Of a stretch of DNA of 64,000 nt, positions 39,881-48,448 are shown piece after piece. The notes under the pieces are model-generated. The model saw only the letters and a program-made list of their open reading frames with translations. It ran no database searches and was not told where the DNA came from. This stretch comes from DATCMH01 sp036563505 (GTDB taxonomy: Bacteria > Pseudomonadota > Alphaproteobacteria > Rhizobiales > Beijerinckiaceae): positions 157,553-221,552 of the forward strand of contig DATCMH010000025.1 of the NCBI GenBank assembly GCA_036563505.1, written 5' to 3'. Made by a program: the position numbers and the translations under genes. Every line of letters starts with the position of its first letter. The stretch's first letter is position 1.

Positions 39881-40720
39881 CTACGCCGCCTCATCCCAGG
39901 CCGGCGCGAAAGAGGGCGAGACTAGACGTCCCTCCGGTCGCGCGAGAGCATGCATGCGCTGCATCTCGGCGTCTGTCAGCGCGAAGTCGCCGATCGCCAA
40001 GTTCTGGCCGATCCGCTCCAGGTTGCCTGATTTCGGGATCGCGACGACGCCGGCCTGCTGCACGTGCCACCGCAGGATGACCTGCGCCGGGGAGCGCCCG
40101 TGCGCCGCGGCGATGGCCCCGACTGTCGCGTCCGCGAGTAGGTCGCCGCGCCCCAGGGGCGAGTAGGACGTGAAGGCGAGGCCGTGCCGGCGACAGGCGG
40201 CGAGAACCTTCGCCTGATCGAGGTAGGGGTGATACTCGCACTGGTTGACCACGAGGGGTTCGCTGGACGCTGCCACTGCTTCGTCGACCATCGCGGCCGT
40301 GAAGTTCGAGACGCCGACGTGTCGGGCGAGACCGCGCCTTCCCGCTTCGGCGAGGGCCCGTACGCTCTCCGCCACCGGCACGTCCGGGTTGGGCCAGTGG
40401 ATCAGCAGCAGGTCGACCTGATCGAGCCCGAGGCGCTTCAGGCTCGCTTCAGCCGAGCGCTCGAGGTCGCCGGGCCGGATGTCCTCGTACCAGACCTTGG
40501 TGGTGACGAAGACCTCGTCGCGCGCGAGCCCGGAGGCTCGCAGACCTTCGCCGACAGCCTCCTCGTTGCCGTACATCGCCGCGGTGTCGACGTGGCGGTA
40601 GCCTTGCGCGAGCGCGCCCGCCACGATGCGGGCGCAGTCCTCGCCTTCGAGACGCCAAGTGCCGAGGCCGAGCGCGGGGATCTCGGCGCCGTTGGCGCGA
40701 ACGGGGGGCAGCGGCGTCAT
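39881..40720 (-). CDS. Aldo/keto reductase (2,5-diketo-D-gluconate reductase-like)
   Basis: A 279-aa NADPH-dependent oxidoreductase. Family motifs: LGLGTWRLEG, the catalytic tetrad in HVDTAAMYGNE (Asp, Tyr), VTTKVWYED (Lys) and LLLIHWPNP (His), and the cofactor-binding VVAIPKSGNLERIGQN. The substrate cannot be told; the sequence is closest in pattern to DkgA/DkgB-type enzymes. ATG 40720; the frame extends upstream without homology. It begins 22 bases downstream of the hydroxylase gene on the same strand, so the pair may be an operon. Confidence 0.92.
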   Translation of the reverse strand: MTPLPPVRANGAEIPALGLGTWRLEGEDCARIVAGALAQGYRHVDTAAMYGNEEAVGEGLRASGLARDEVFVTTKVWYEDIRPGDLERSAEASLKRLGLDQVDLLLIHWPNPDVPVAESVRALAEAGRRGLARHVGVSNFTAAMVDEAVAASSEPLVVNQCEYHPYLDQAKVLAACRRHGLAFTSYSPLGRGDLLADATVGAIAAAHGRSPAQVILRWHVQQAGVVAIPKSGNLERIGQNLAIGDFALTDAEMQRMHALARPEGRLVSPSFAPAWDEAA

Positions 40721-40742
40721 CGCGAGGCTCCGCAGAAGAGGG

Positions 40743-41579
40743 TCAGGCAGCTTTCTGGTTCCGCAGCGCCTCGGCCTCCGCGTAGAACCGCTTCTCCCAT
40801 TCCTGATGGTTCTCCAGCCCCTCGCGGATGAAGGGCGTGAAGACCGCAAGGTTCAGGAGAAGCCAGTTCACGACGTTGGCCGGGAAGCGCAGCGGCTTCA
40901 CGAAGTCCACGAACAGCACGACGCGGGTGCGGTCCGTATGGTTCCAGGCCTCGTGCTCGTAGGCATCGTCGAAGACGAGGGCTTCGCCCTCGGTCCAGGT
41001 GCAGACCTGTGTGTCGACGCGGATGCCGAGCTTGTCTTTCGGCTCCGGCACGATCAGCCCGAGGTGGAGGCGCAGCACGCCGTTGTAAGGCCCGCGATGG
41101 GGCGGCAGGTGCTTGCCCGGCTCGAAGATGGAGAACATCGCGGTCTTAAGGCCGGGGATCTTCTGCACGATGCGCCAGGTCTCGGGGCAGCGCTTGATGT
41201 TCTCCTGCGAGGTCAGGCCGTAGGCGGAGAGCAGGAAGGTCTTCCAGCGATCGTCGTTGGTGATCGTCGCCACGTCGGTCGCGATGTTCTGGAAGGCGGG
41301 AAGGTCGGCCTGGCGCACCAGCACGCGGTCGAGCTCGGCACGGATGAGGGGCCATTCCCGCTCGATCTCCGCCACCCAGGGGAACGTGGCCTTGTCGTAG
41401 ACGGGCGGGTTGCCGACCTTCGAACCTTTCAGGTTGAGGCGCTCGGCCCCGGCCACGATGCGCATGAAGAAACGCGTCACGAGGCTCGGCCGGCTCATCG
41501 GCGCGATTCCCTCCGTGCCGAAGGTCTGGTCGGCGGCGGGCGCGACCTGAGAAGTGACGTGCTGCTGGGCCGTGGTCAT
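40743..41579 (-). CDS. Aspartyl/asparaginyl beta-hydroxylase family (LpxO-like)
   Basis: A 278-aa Fe(II)/2-oxoglutarate dioxygenase. The iron ligands are in LPPHRGPYNGVLRLHLGL (first His; H-x-D-type site) and DDAYEHEAWNHTD (second His), with Arg in RTRVVLFVDF for 2-oxoglutarate. It ends with a hydrophobic NVVNWLLLNLAVFTPFIREG segment that could anchor it at the membrane, as in LpxO lipid A hydroxylases. Lipid A or another acyl substrate is therefore likely. ATG 41579 was preferred to 41654, since the earlier residues lack family resemblance. Confidence 0.88.
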   Translation of the reverse strand: MTTAQQHVTSQVAPAADQTFGTEGIAPMSRPSLVTRFFMRIVAGAERLNLKGSKVGNPPVYDKATFPWVAEIEREWPLIRAELDRVLVRQADLPAFQNIATDVATITNDDRWKTFLLSAYGLTSQENIKRCPETWRIVQKIPGLKTAMFSIFEPGKHLPPHRGPYNGVLRLHLGLIVPEPKDKLGIRVDTQVCTWTEGEALVFDDAYEHEAWNHTDRTRVVLFVDFVKPLRFPANVVNWLLLNLAVFTPFIREGLENHQEWEKRFYAEAEALRNQKAA

Positions 41580-41685
41580 CCGCTTGGCAATCCCATGAAC
41601 TATCGGTTCGTTAGCTAAGGGCCACGGATCGCCGTGCCAACCCTGCCTTGCCAAGCTTCCTGTGCCGAACAGCGGCGGATCTCGG

Positions 41686-42663
41686 TCAACGGGTCAGCAC
41701 CGCGACCGTCGCCGCGAGATAGACGCCGTAGGCGCCGACATAGACGGCGACCCGCCCGGGGCCGAGATCCTGGCCCTGGAAACGATGGTTGAAAAGCAGG
41801 TAGAGTCCAAGCGTCGCGACGAGCGAGGCGAGGTTCAGGCCGTAGATCGCCACGTTGCCGACAGCCGCGCCGACGAGGGCCGGCGGGATGAGGGCCAGGG
41901 TCAGGGAGACGACCCCGTCCGCGACCGCGCCCGAGACGGCCGTCGTGGTCTTGTTCTCCCGCGTCAGGCGCCAGGCCGCGAAGGATTCGGGCAGGGCGCA
42001 GAGAAGGCCGATGATGAAGAGGCCGCCGATCAGGTCGGAGATGCCGAAGGCGTCCGTGAGCCGGCGCGCCGCGATGACGCTGGCGAGCGCGCCGCCGGCG
42101 ATGGCGGGCAGGCCGATCAGGGCGTGGGTGATCGCGCCGTCCGGAATCGGCTTGCGCTCGCCGCGGGTCTGGCGCCGCAGCGCGTGCCAGGCATAGAGTC
42201 CGAAAGCCGCGACGAGGATCGCGCCGTCGACGGGCTGAAGTCCCGACCACCAGGGCGGGAGCGTCAATGCGGCGAGGAGCAGGACGATGAGCAGGTAGGG
42301 CATGACCTGCACGGGGACTGCGTCCGGCTGAACATGCGGAGCCTCGCCCTCCTTCGCAGCCGGTTTCGAGCGCGCAGCGAGGAACGAGATCAGGAACACG
42401 AGCGGCAGGGCCGGCACGTTGGAGCCGAGGGCCGCCCCGAGACCGAGATCGGGCCAGCCGAAGGCAACGCTCGCGACGTTGACGGAGATCTCGGGGCAGG
42501 CGGTCGCCAAGCCCATGAACACGCCGCCGACGGTGGCCGGCAGGCCGAACCGGGCGCGAAGCGACCCGAGCAGGCTGCTGGCTCGGGTGCCACCCCACTG
42601 CATCGCATAGATGCCGAGGAGCGCGAGGGCGGCCCAGAGGCCGATCGAGAGTACGCCGGACAT
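41686..42663 (-). CDS. Sodium/calcium exchanger family membrane protein
   Basis: A 325-aa protein with about ten membrane helices in two inverted halves. The two alpha-repeats are visible: GLATACPEISVNVASVAFG with LGAALGSNVPALP in the first, and LLCALPESFAAWRLTRENK with VSLTLALIPPALVGAAVGN in the second; the PE pairs match the Ca/Na-coordinating Glu of NCX/CAX proteins. The first repeat is diverged from the usual GTSLPE. The ion is not predictable. It is a single gene on the minus strand, downstream of GST. Confidence 0.87.
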   Translation of the reverse strand: MSGVLSIGLWAALALLGIYAMQWGGTRASSLLGSLRARFGLPATVGGVFMGLATACPEISVNVASVAFGWPDLGLGAALGSNVPALPLVFLISFLAARSKPAAKEGEAPHVQPDAVPVQVMPYLLIVLLLAALTLPPWWSGLQPVDGAILVAAFGLYAWHALRRQTRGERKPIPDGAITHALIGLPAIAGGALASVIAARRLTDAFGISDLIGGLFIIGLLCALPESFAAWRLTRENKTTTAVSGAVADGVVSLTLALIPPALVGAAVGNVAIYGLNLASLVATLGLYLLFNHRFQGQDLGPGRVAVYVGAYGVYLAATVAVLTR

Positions 42664-42696
42664 GCGCGAGAGGAACGCGCGACCGGCGGGAAGGTC

Positions 42697-43314
42697 TCAG
42701 GTAATCGGGAGCGTCAGCACGCGCCGCGCTGCCGGCCGGGTCATGATCTCGTCGTACCAGCGCTGCATGTGAGGACGCGGCGCCTTCTCTGTCGGCAGGT
42801 TGAACCAGCGATGGGCGCCGCAGGCAACGGGGATGTCGCCCATGCTGAAGGCTTCACCGGCCACGTAAGCGCGATCAGCCAAGTGAGCATCGAGGATCGC
42901 CGCCATCTCCTCGCTCTTGGAAAGCGAGTCCTGGATCGCCTCCTGCCTCTGGCTTCCGGGCGAGCGCACGAGACCGTGGAAGGCCACGCCGAAGGCCGGA
43001 TTGAAGGCCGTGTGCATCCAATCCATCCAGCGGTCGGCATCGGCGCGGACTTGCAGGTCCTCCGGCATGAGACCGCTCGCCGGGTGCTTGGCAGCGAGGT
43101 AGCGCACGATGGCGTGCGACTCCCAGAGCACGAAGTCGCCGTCCTTGAGCACCGGCACGAGCCGGTTCGGGTTCATCGCCCCGTACTCGGGAGTGTCGTT
43201 GACGCCGAAGCCGCGTCCGGCGTCGATCCGCTGATAGGGGGTGCCGATTTCCTCGAGGGCGAAAACCGCCTTCTGGACATTGATGGAGTTGAGGCGGCCC
43301 CAGAGGGTGAGCAT
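42697..43314 (-). CDS. Glutathione S-transferase family protein
   Basis: A 205-aa protein with the thioredoxin-fold N domain (LWGRLNSINVQKAVFALEEI, RLVPVLKDGDFVLWESHAIV: the cis-Pro and ES glutathione-binding signatures) and the all-helical C domain with AFSMGDIPVACGAHRWF (N-capping box). The active residue is probably the Ser/Asn in LNSINV rather than Tyr. The substrate is unknown. The start ATG is at 43314, 10 bases after the vapC stop on the same strand. Confidence 0.92.
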   Translation of the reverse strand: MLTLWGRLNSINVQKAVFALEEIGTPYQRIDAGRGFGVNDTPEYGAMNPNRLVPVLKDGDFVLWESHAIVRYLAAKHPASGLMPEDLQVRADADRWMDWMHTAFNPAFGVAFHGLVRSPGSQRQEAIQDSLSKSEEMAAILDAHLADRAYVAGEAFSMGDIPVACGAHRWFNLPTEKAPRPHMQRWYDEIMTRPAARRVLTLPIT

Positions 43315-43324
43315 GAGGGCAATC

Positions 43325-43708
43325 CTAGCGGATGAGGCGAATGTCGACGGGGAGGCCTACAGGCGTCCAGTCACGGTCCGTCATGAGCACGAGGCGATTC
43401 ATCGTGGCCCCGAGCGCCAAGCAGGCACGGTCGCCGAGGGAGAGGCCGTAGTCTCGGGTCAGAGGCCTCAAGCGAGCGGACTCGAAGGCTTGCGCGGTGT
43501 CGAAGGGGACAACGACGACCTCGGCAGCCGCGATCTCGCGATGGACGAAGTCGAGTGTCGCACCACGATCCACCATCTTCGCCCCGACCTCGGCGAGGTT
43601 CACGGCCGATATTGCAGCTCCCTCAAGGTGCGACGCGACCACGTCCGCTCCAGCCTCGCCCAAAATGAGTGCGAGGAGGGCGGAGGCGTCGAGCACGACC
43701 GGACTCAC
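43325..43708 (-). CDS. vapC: VapC-type PIN-domain ribonuclease toxin
   Basis: A 127-aa PIN-domain toxin expected to cleave tRNA or rRNA. The acidic residues of the active site are in VVLDASALLAL (Asp), AVNLAEVGAK (Glu), SLGDRACLALG (Asp) and VLMTDRDW (Asp). Its ATG overlaps the antitoxin stop by four bases (ATGA), the normal coupling that keeps toxin below antitoxin. GST follows closely and might be read through from this operon. Confidence 0.94.
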   Translation of the reverse strand: MSPVVLDASALLALILGEAGADVVASHLEGAAISAVNLAEVGAKMVDRGATLDFVHREIAAAEVVVVPFDTAQAFESARLRPLTRDYGLSLGDRACLALGATMNRLVLMTDRDWTPVGLPVDIRLIR

Positions 43709-44031
43709 GGGTTCGGCCGCCCGATTTCCCGCTCCTTGCCCTGGTTCATCTCCTGAAGCGTTTCGAGGCTCTCCTTCCAGCCCTCGATGCGTCGCTCCGC
43801 GACGAACTCGTCCACCAACGATCCAGTTGGCGACCGGTATGGCGCGAAGGCTTCCTGAAGGCGCTTGACCCGCTCCTCAACGCTCGGTCGAGGCGCGCTC
43901 ACCTCCGCGCCGACCGCCTCGGCGATCAGCGAGCGCACCTCGGCCTCGGTGCTGCGGCCGTTGCGCGCCGCCCGCACGCGCAGCTTGTCGCGCACGTCGT
44001 CGGGCAGGTTCCTGATCGTCAGCGTCGCCAT
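43705..44031 (-). CDS. vapB: VapB/FitA-type ribbon-helix-helix antitoxin
   Basis: A 108-aa antitoxin. Residues 1-40 (MATLTIRNLPDDVRDKLRVR, then AARNGRSTEAEVRSLI) form a ribbon-helix-helix DNA-binding domain of the FitA class, and the C-terminal half should bind and block VapC. It is longer than the typical 75-85 aa. The operator/promoter immediately upstream (44038-44066) leaves almost no leader, so the mRNA may be leaderless. Confidence 0.93.
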   Translation of the reverse strand: MATLTIRNLPDDVRDKLRVRAARNGRSTEAEVRSLIAEAVGAEVSAPRPSVEERVKRLQEAFAPYRSPTGSLVDEFVAERRIEGWKESLETLQEMNQGKEREIGRPNP

Positions 44032-44037
44032 GCACCG

Positions 44038-44066
44038 AAGATTGACAGTGACAGCAATGCTGTCAA
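44038..44066 (-). promoter_or_regulatory. vapBC promoter with embedded palindromic operator
   Basis: A perfect 8-bp inverted repeat TGACAGCA-A-TGCTGTCA (44049-44065) lies 18 bases before vapB. On the minus strand TTGACA (44066-44061), a 17-base spacer and AATCTT (44043-44038) form a sigma-70-like promoter covering it. The predicted start site falls at or next to the vapB ATG. This is the standard layout for autoregulation by the VapBC complex. Confidence 0.7.
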
Positions 44067-44070
44067 CGCC

Positions 44071-45243
44071 TCACGCCGTCTTCTCGAACAGCTCGCGCCC
44101 GATCAGCATGCGCCGGATCTCGCTCGTGCCGGCGCCGATCTCGTAGAGCTTGGCGTCGCGCAGCAGGCGCCCCGTCGGGTAATCGTTGATGTAGCCGTTC
44201 CCGCCCAGCAGCTGGATCGCGTCGAGGGCGCATTTCGTCGCCTTCTCGGCGGCATAAAGAATCGCGCCCGCGGCGTCCTCGCGAGTCGTCTCTCCGCGAT
44301 CACAGGCCTTCGCCACGGCATAGACGTAGGCCTTGGCGGCGTTCATCCCGACGTACATGTCGGCGACCTTGCCCTGGACGAGCTGGAACTCGCCGATGGC
44401 GCGGCCGAACTGCTTGCGCTCGTGGACGTAAGGCAGCACCACGTCGAGGCAGGCCTGCATGATCCCCAAGGGACCGGCCGCCAGCACCGCGCGCTCGTAG
44501 TCGAGGCCGGACATCAGGACGTTCACGCCCTTGCCCACCTCGCCGAGCACGTTCTCCTCCGGCACCTCGCAATCCTCGAAGACGAGCTCGCAGGTGTCGG
44601 AGCCGCGCATGCCGAGCTTGTCGAGCTTCTGGTGCGTGGAGAAGCCCTTCATGCCCTTCTCGATGAGGAAGGCGGTGATGCCGCGCGGGCCCGCATCCGG
44701 ATCGGTCTTGGCATAGACGACGAGCGTTTCGGCCTCGGGGCCGTTGGTGATCCAGAACTTGTTGCCATTGAGGACGTAGCGATCACCCTTCTTGTCCGCG
44801 CGGGTGCGCATCGAGACGACGTCGGAGCCCGAGCCCGGCTCCGACATGGCGAGCGCTCCCACATGCTCGCCCGAGATGAGCTTCGGCAGGTACTTGCGCT
44901 TCTGCGCCTCGTTGCCGTTGCGGCGGATCTGGTTGACGCACAGGTTCGAATGCGCCCCGTATGAGAGCCCCACCGAGGCGGAGGCGCGGGAGACCTCCTC
45001 CATGGCAACGACGTGCTCGAGGTAGCCGAGGCCCGTGCCGCCGTAATCCTCCTCGACCGTGATGCCGTGGAGGCCGAGATCGCCCATCGGCTCCCAGAGG
45101 TCGCGGGGGAACTGGTTGGTGCGGTCGATCTCCTCGGCGCGGGGCGCGATCTCGTTCTGGGCGAAGTCGCGCACCGTGAAGCGGATCGCGTCGGCGGTGT
45201 CGCCGAGGTCGAAGTTGAACTCGCGGGCGGCGTTCGGGATCAT
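44071..45243 (-). CDS. ivd: Isovaleryl-CoA dehydrogenase
   Basis: An FAD enzyme converting isovaleryl-CoA to 3-methylcrotonyl-CoA in leucine catabolism. The 390-aa product has acyl-CoA dehydrogenase signatures ALAMSEPGSGSDV and QLLGGNGYINDYPTGRLLRD. The catalytic Glu occupies GLDYERAVLAAGPLG, the position specific to isovaleryl-CoA dehydrogenases, which supports this subtype. ATG 45243 matches the family start MIPNAAREFNFDLG. Methylcrotonyl-CoA carboxylase beta lies elsewhere in the window (52795-54402). Confidence 0.93.
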   Translation of the reverse strand: MIPNAAREFNFDLGDTADAIRFTVRDFAQNEIAPRAEEIDRTNQFPRDLWEPMGDLGLHGITVEEDYGGTGLGYLEHVVAMEEVSRASASVGLSYGAHSNLCVNQIRRNGNEAQKRKYLPKLISGEHVGALAMSEPGSGSDVVSMRTRADKKGDRYVLNGNKFWITNGPEAETLVVYAKTDPDAGPRGITAFLIEKGMKGFSTHQKLDKLGMRGSDTCELVFEDCEVPEENVLGEVGKGVNVLMSGLDYERAVLAAGPLGIMQACLDVVLPYVHERKQFGRAIGEFQLVQGKVADMYVGMNAAKAYVYAVAKACDRGETTREDAAGAILYAAEKATKCALDAIQLLGGNGYINDYPTGRLLRDAKLYEIGAGTSEIRRMLIGRELFEKTA

Positions 45244-45428
45244 CGGAGCGTCCTCGTGGCTGGTCGCGCGGCGTCGGAGAATATCTGAAGCTTCCCTATA
45301 GCGCGGCGGCATCCGAGGGGAAGCACTTGGACCCTGCGGGCCTTTGTCCTTGAGACCGCTCGCGACCTCGCGCCCCAGATGACGATGGGATATGGCCCGC
45401 GGCCGAACTCCGCCACGACGAGGACGCC

Positions 45429-47480
45429 ATGAACGACACCGCGCCCGAACGCCCCGATCCTTATCTCTGGCTCGAGGAGATCGAGAGCGAGGAGGCGCTC
45501 GCCTTCGTTCGCGCCCGCAACGAGGCGACCCGGGCGGCTTTGTGCGATCCCGCCTTCGAGGCGGATAAAGCGGCGATCTACGAGATCAGCACCCGGCCGA
45601 CGAACATTCCGTTCATCACGCGCCGCGGTCCGCACGTGTACAATTTCTGGCAGGATGCCGAGCATGTGCGCGGCCTGTGGCGCCGCACGAGCCTCGACGA
45701 ATACCGTCGCGACGAGCCGGATTGGGAGACCGTGCTCGACCTCGACGCGCTCGCCCGCGGCGAGGGGGAGGACTGGGTTTGGAAAGGCTGCTCCACCCTG
45801 GAACCCGAGCATCGGCTCGGGCTCGTGACGCTTTCCCGCGGCGGTGCCGACGCCACCGTTGTCCGCGAGTTCGACCTGGTCGAGAAGCGCTTCGTCGAGG
45901 GCGGCTTCGCGCTGCCGGAAGCCAAGGGACAGCTCGCCTGGATCGACGCCGATACGCTGCTCGTCTCGACCACGCTCGGCGAGAACGCCGCGACGTCTTC
46001 GGGCTACCCGCGCACGGTGCGCCGCTGGCGGCGCGGCACCCCCTTCGCCAACGCGCCGCTCGTCTTCGAAGGGGAGCCGGGCGACGTTTACATCTCCGGC
46101 TCCTACGATCGCGAGCCGGGCCGCGAGCGCGAAGTCTACCGCCGCCAAATCACCTTCGAGGAGGGCGAGAGTTACCTCCGCACGCCCGACGGCGAACGGG
46201 TCAGGCTCGATCTGCCGCTCGACGCCGCCTACATTTGGCAAGGCCCTTGGCTCGTGGTGAAGCCTAAGTCGCCCTGGACCGTGGGCGAGGCGACCTACGC
46301 GCCCGACGCGCTGCTCGCGACCGACTTCGACGCCTTCATCGCGGGCGAGCGCGACTTCACGATCCTGTTCGAGCCGGGGCCGCGCCGCGTGCTCGAGGAT
46401 TTCTGGTGGGGCAAGACGCGCCTCGTCCTGACCGTCCTCGACAATCTCGAAAGCAGCATCCTTTTCGCGACCCCAAGCGCCGAGGGCTGGCGCGTCGAGC
46501 CCGTCGCGGACCTGCCGCGCGCGGCGTCGCTCGGCGCCTACGCGCTCGATGCGGGCGAACTCGACCGCACAGACGACGTGCTCGTGTCCGTGACGGGGTA
46601 TCTCGAGCCATCCAAGCTCGCCCTCATCGCGCCCGATGGGACGATCGAGACCCTGAAGGAGGCTCCAGCCGCCTTCGACGCCGCCGGCCTCGCCGTGACC
46701 CGGCACGAGGCGGTCTCGGTCGACGGCGAGCGCATCCCCTACTTCGAGATCGGGCCGGCGGACCGGGACGGCCCGCGGCCCGCCGTGCTCTATGGCTATG
46801 GCGGCTTCTCTGTCTCGCTGACGCCTGGCTATCTCGGCGGCATCGGCAAGGTTTGGCTGGAGCGGGGCGGGATCTGGGTTGTTGCCAACATCCGCGGCGG
46901 CGGCGAGTTCGGAGCAGCTTGGCACAAGGCGGGGATGCGGCAGGGCAAGCGCCTCTCGCACGACGATTTCGCGGCGATCGCCCAGGATCTCGTCGACCGT
47001 GGCGTGACGACGCCCGCGCAGCTCGCGGCCTATGGCGGCTCGAACGGCGGCCTGCTCGTCGGCAACATGCTGGCCCGCTACCCGGAGCGATTCGGCGCGA
47101 TCTGGTGCACGGTGCCGCTTCTCGACATGCGGCGCTTCACCAAGCTCCTCGCCGGCGCGAGCTGGGTGGCCGAATACGGCGACCCGGACGAGCCCGAGGA
47201 CTGGGCTTTCATGGAGGGCTTCTCCGCTTACCATGCCCTGGAAGCCGGGCGAGACTACCCGCCGGTGCTCCTCGTGACTTCGCGACGGGACGACCGCGTC
47301 CACCCCGCCCATGCCCGCAAGATGGCGGGGAAGCTCGAAGCCCTGAAGCAGCGCGTGCTGTTTTACGAGCCCGACGACGGCGGGCACGGGGCGGCCAACA
47401 AGGAACAAGCTGCCTTCCTCTCCGCCCTCGGCTTCGCCTTCTTGCGCGCTACCATCGGTCGCGCAGGCGGCGAGGGCTGA
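45429..47480 (+). CDS. Prolyl oligopeptidase family serine peptidase
   Basis: A 683-aa cytoplasmic peptidase with an N-terminal seven-bladed propeller (DPYLWLEEIESEEALAFVRA is the family start) and a C-terminal alpha/beta hydrolase. The catalytic Ser is in AAYGGSNGGLLVGNML, the Asp in SRRDDRVHPAHA and the His in DDGGHGAANK. The oligopeptide-entry loop NIRGGGEFGAAWH is also present. It hydrolyses short Pro-containing peptides; the exact specificity is not predictable. Monocistronic. Confidence 0.94.
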   Translation: MNDTAPERPDPYLWLEEIESEEALAFVRARNEATRAALCDPAFEADKAAIYEISTRPTNIPFITRRGPHVYNFWQDAEHVRGLWRRTSLDEYRRDEPDWETVLDLDALARGEGEDWVWKGCSTLEPEHRLGLVTLSRGGADATVVREFDLVEKRFVEGGFALPEAKGQLAWIDADTLLVSTTLGENAATSSGYPRTVRRWRRGTPFANAPLVFEGEPGDVYISGSYDREPGREREVYRRQITFEEGESYLRTPDGERVRLDLPLDAAYIWQGPWLVVKPKSPWTVGEATYAPDALLATDFDAFIAGERDFTILFEPGPRRVLEDFWWGKTRLVLTVLDNLESSILFATPSAEGWRVEPVADLPRAASLGAYALDAGELDRTDDVLVSVTGYLEPSKLALIAPDGTIETLKEAPAAFDAAGLAVTRHEAVSVDGERIPYFEIGPADRDGPRPAVLYGYGGFSVSLTPGYLGGIGKVWLERGGIWVVANIRGGGEFGAAWHKAGMRQGKRLSHDDFAAIAQDLVDRGVTTPAQLAAYGGSNGGLLVGNMLARYPERFGAIWCTVPLLDMRRFTKLLAGASWVAEYGDPDEPEDWAFMEGFSAYHALEAGRDYPPVLLVTSRRDDRVHPAHARKMAGKLEALKQRVLFYEPDDGGHGAANKEQAAFLSALGFAFLRATIGRAGGEG

Positions 47481-47571
47481 ATCTCCTGGCCTTTTCGACA
47501 ACTTTCGAACATCTTCCCCGCCATAAGCTCCGCGGGCCGGCGCACCGCCGGCTCGATGGGCGGCCTGTCGG

Positions 47572-48435
47572 GTGAGTGTACGCGTGTTGAGCACGGTGTC
47601 GGGACGAAGGCGGCGCGCGGTTTCGTCAGGTCGGCGCGTCGCGCTGGCGGTCGCGAGCCTGACGCTGATGTCGTCAACGGCCTGGGCTGCGGACCCGATC
47701 CAGCTTCATGCCGCCGGCAGTCTCCGTGCGGCCATGACGGAGATGGGCCGCCTGTTCGAGGCGCGGGACGGCACCCGGGTCGAGACCCGGTTCGGCGCCT
47801 CGGGCCTTCTGCGGGATGCGCTCGTCGGAGGCGAACGCGGCGAGGTATTCGCCTCGGCCAACATGGACCATCCGATCGCCCTGGCTCAGGCCGGCCGCAG
47901 CGGGTCCGTGGTTCTTTTCGCGCGCAACCGCATGTGCGCCCTGGCCCGGCCAGGGCTCGGCGTCGACACGTCCTCGGTCGTGCGGCGCATGCTCGACCCT
48001 CAGATCAAGCTCGGAACCTCGACCCCGGGAGCCGATCCCTCCGGTGACTACGCGGTGGAGGTGTTCCGCCGCATCGAGGCCGCCCTGCCCGGAAGCTTCG
48101 CCACCTTGAACGCGAAGGCGCTCCGCCTCACCGGCAACCGCGAAGCCCCGTCACCGCCGAGCGACCGGAGCATCTACGCCCAGCTCATCGAGCAAGGCGC
48201 CGCGGACCTCTTCCTGACCTATTGCACGAACGCCCGCGCCGCCGTGGCCGAGCTCGAAGGCGCGCAGGTGGTGGAACTGCCCCCGAAGCTCGCCGTCGGG
48301 GCGGATTACGGCCTGACCGTGCTCAAGGACGCGAGCCCGGCCGCCTACCGCTTCGTCCTTCTCGTGCTCTCCCCAGAAGGCCAGGCCGTGCTGGCCAAGA
48401 GCGGCTTCACGACGCCTTTCACGCCGACGCCGTAG
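47572..48435 (+). CDS. ModA-like periplasmic substrate-binding protein
   Basis: A 287-aa secreted protein: a long N-terminal signal (RRVALAVASLTLMSSTAWA, cleavage AWA-A) and a type II periplasmic binding fold. IQLHAAGSLRAAMTEMGRLF and VETRFGASGLLRDALVGGER resemble the oxyanion-binding loops of ModA (AASL, GSSG), with G-A-S-G at the second. No ABC permease or ATPase is adjacent, so it may serve a distant molybdate/tungstate system or act alone. The start is uncertain: GTG 47572 is used, TTG 47587 is an alternative. Confidence 0.8.
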   Translation: MSVRVLSTVSGRRRRAVSSGRRVALAVASLTLMSSTAWAADPIQLHAAGSLRAAMTEMGRLFEARDGTRVETRFGASGLLRDALVGGERGEVFASANMDHPIALAQAGRSGSVVLFARNRMCALARPGLGVDTSSVVRRMLDPQIKLGTSTPGADPSGDYAVEVFRRIEAALPGSFATLNAKALRLTGNREAPSPPSDRSIYAQLIEQGAADLFLTYCTNARAAVAELEGAQVVELPPKLAVGADYGLTVLKDASPAAYRFVLLVLSPEGQAVLAKSGFTTPFTPTP

Positions 48436-48448
48436 CCGCCGCGCAGTT

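Noticed and set aside
47481..47571. Molybdenum-cofactor or similar riboswitch before the ModA-like gene
   Set aside because: The 91-base gap is too short and lacks conserved motifs.
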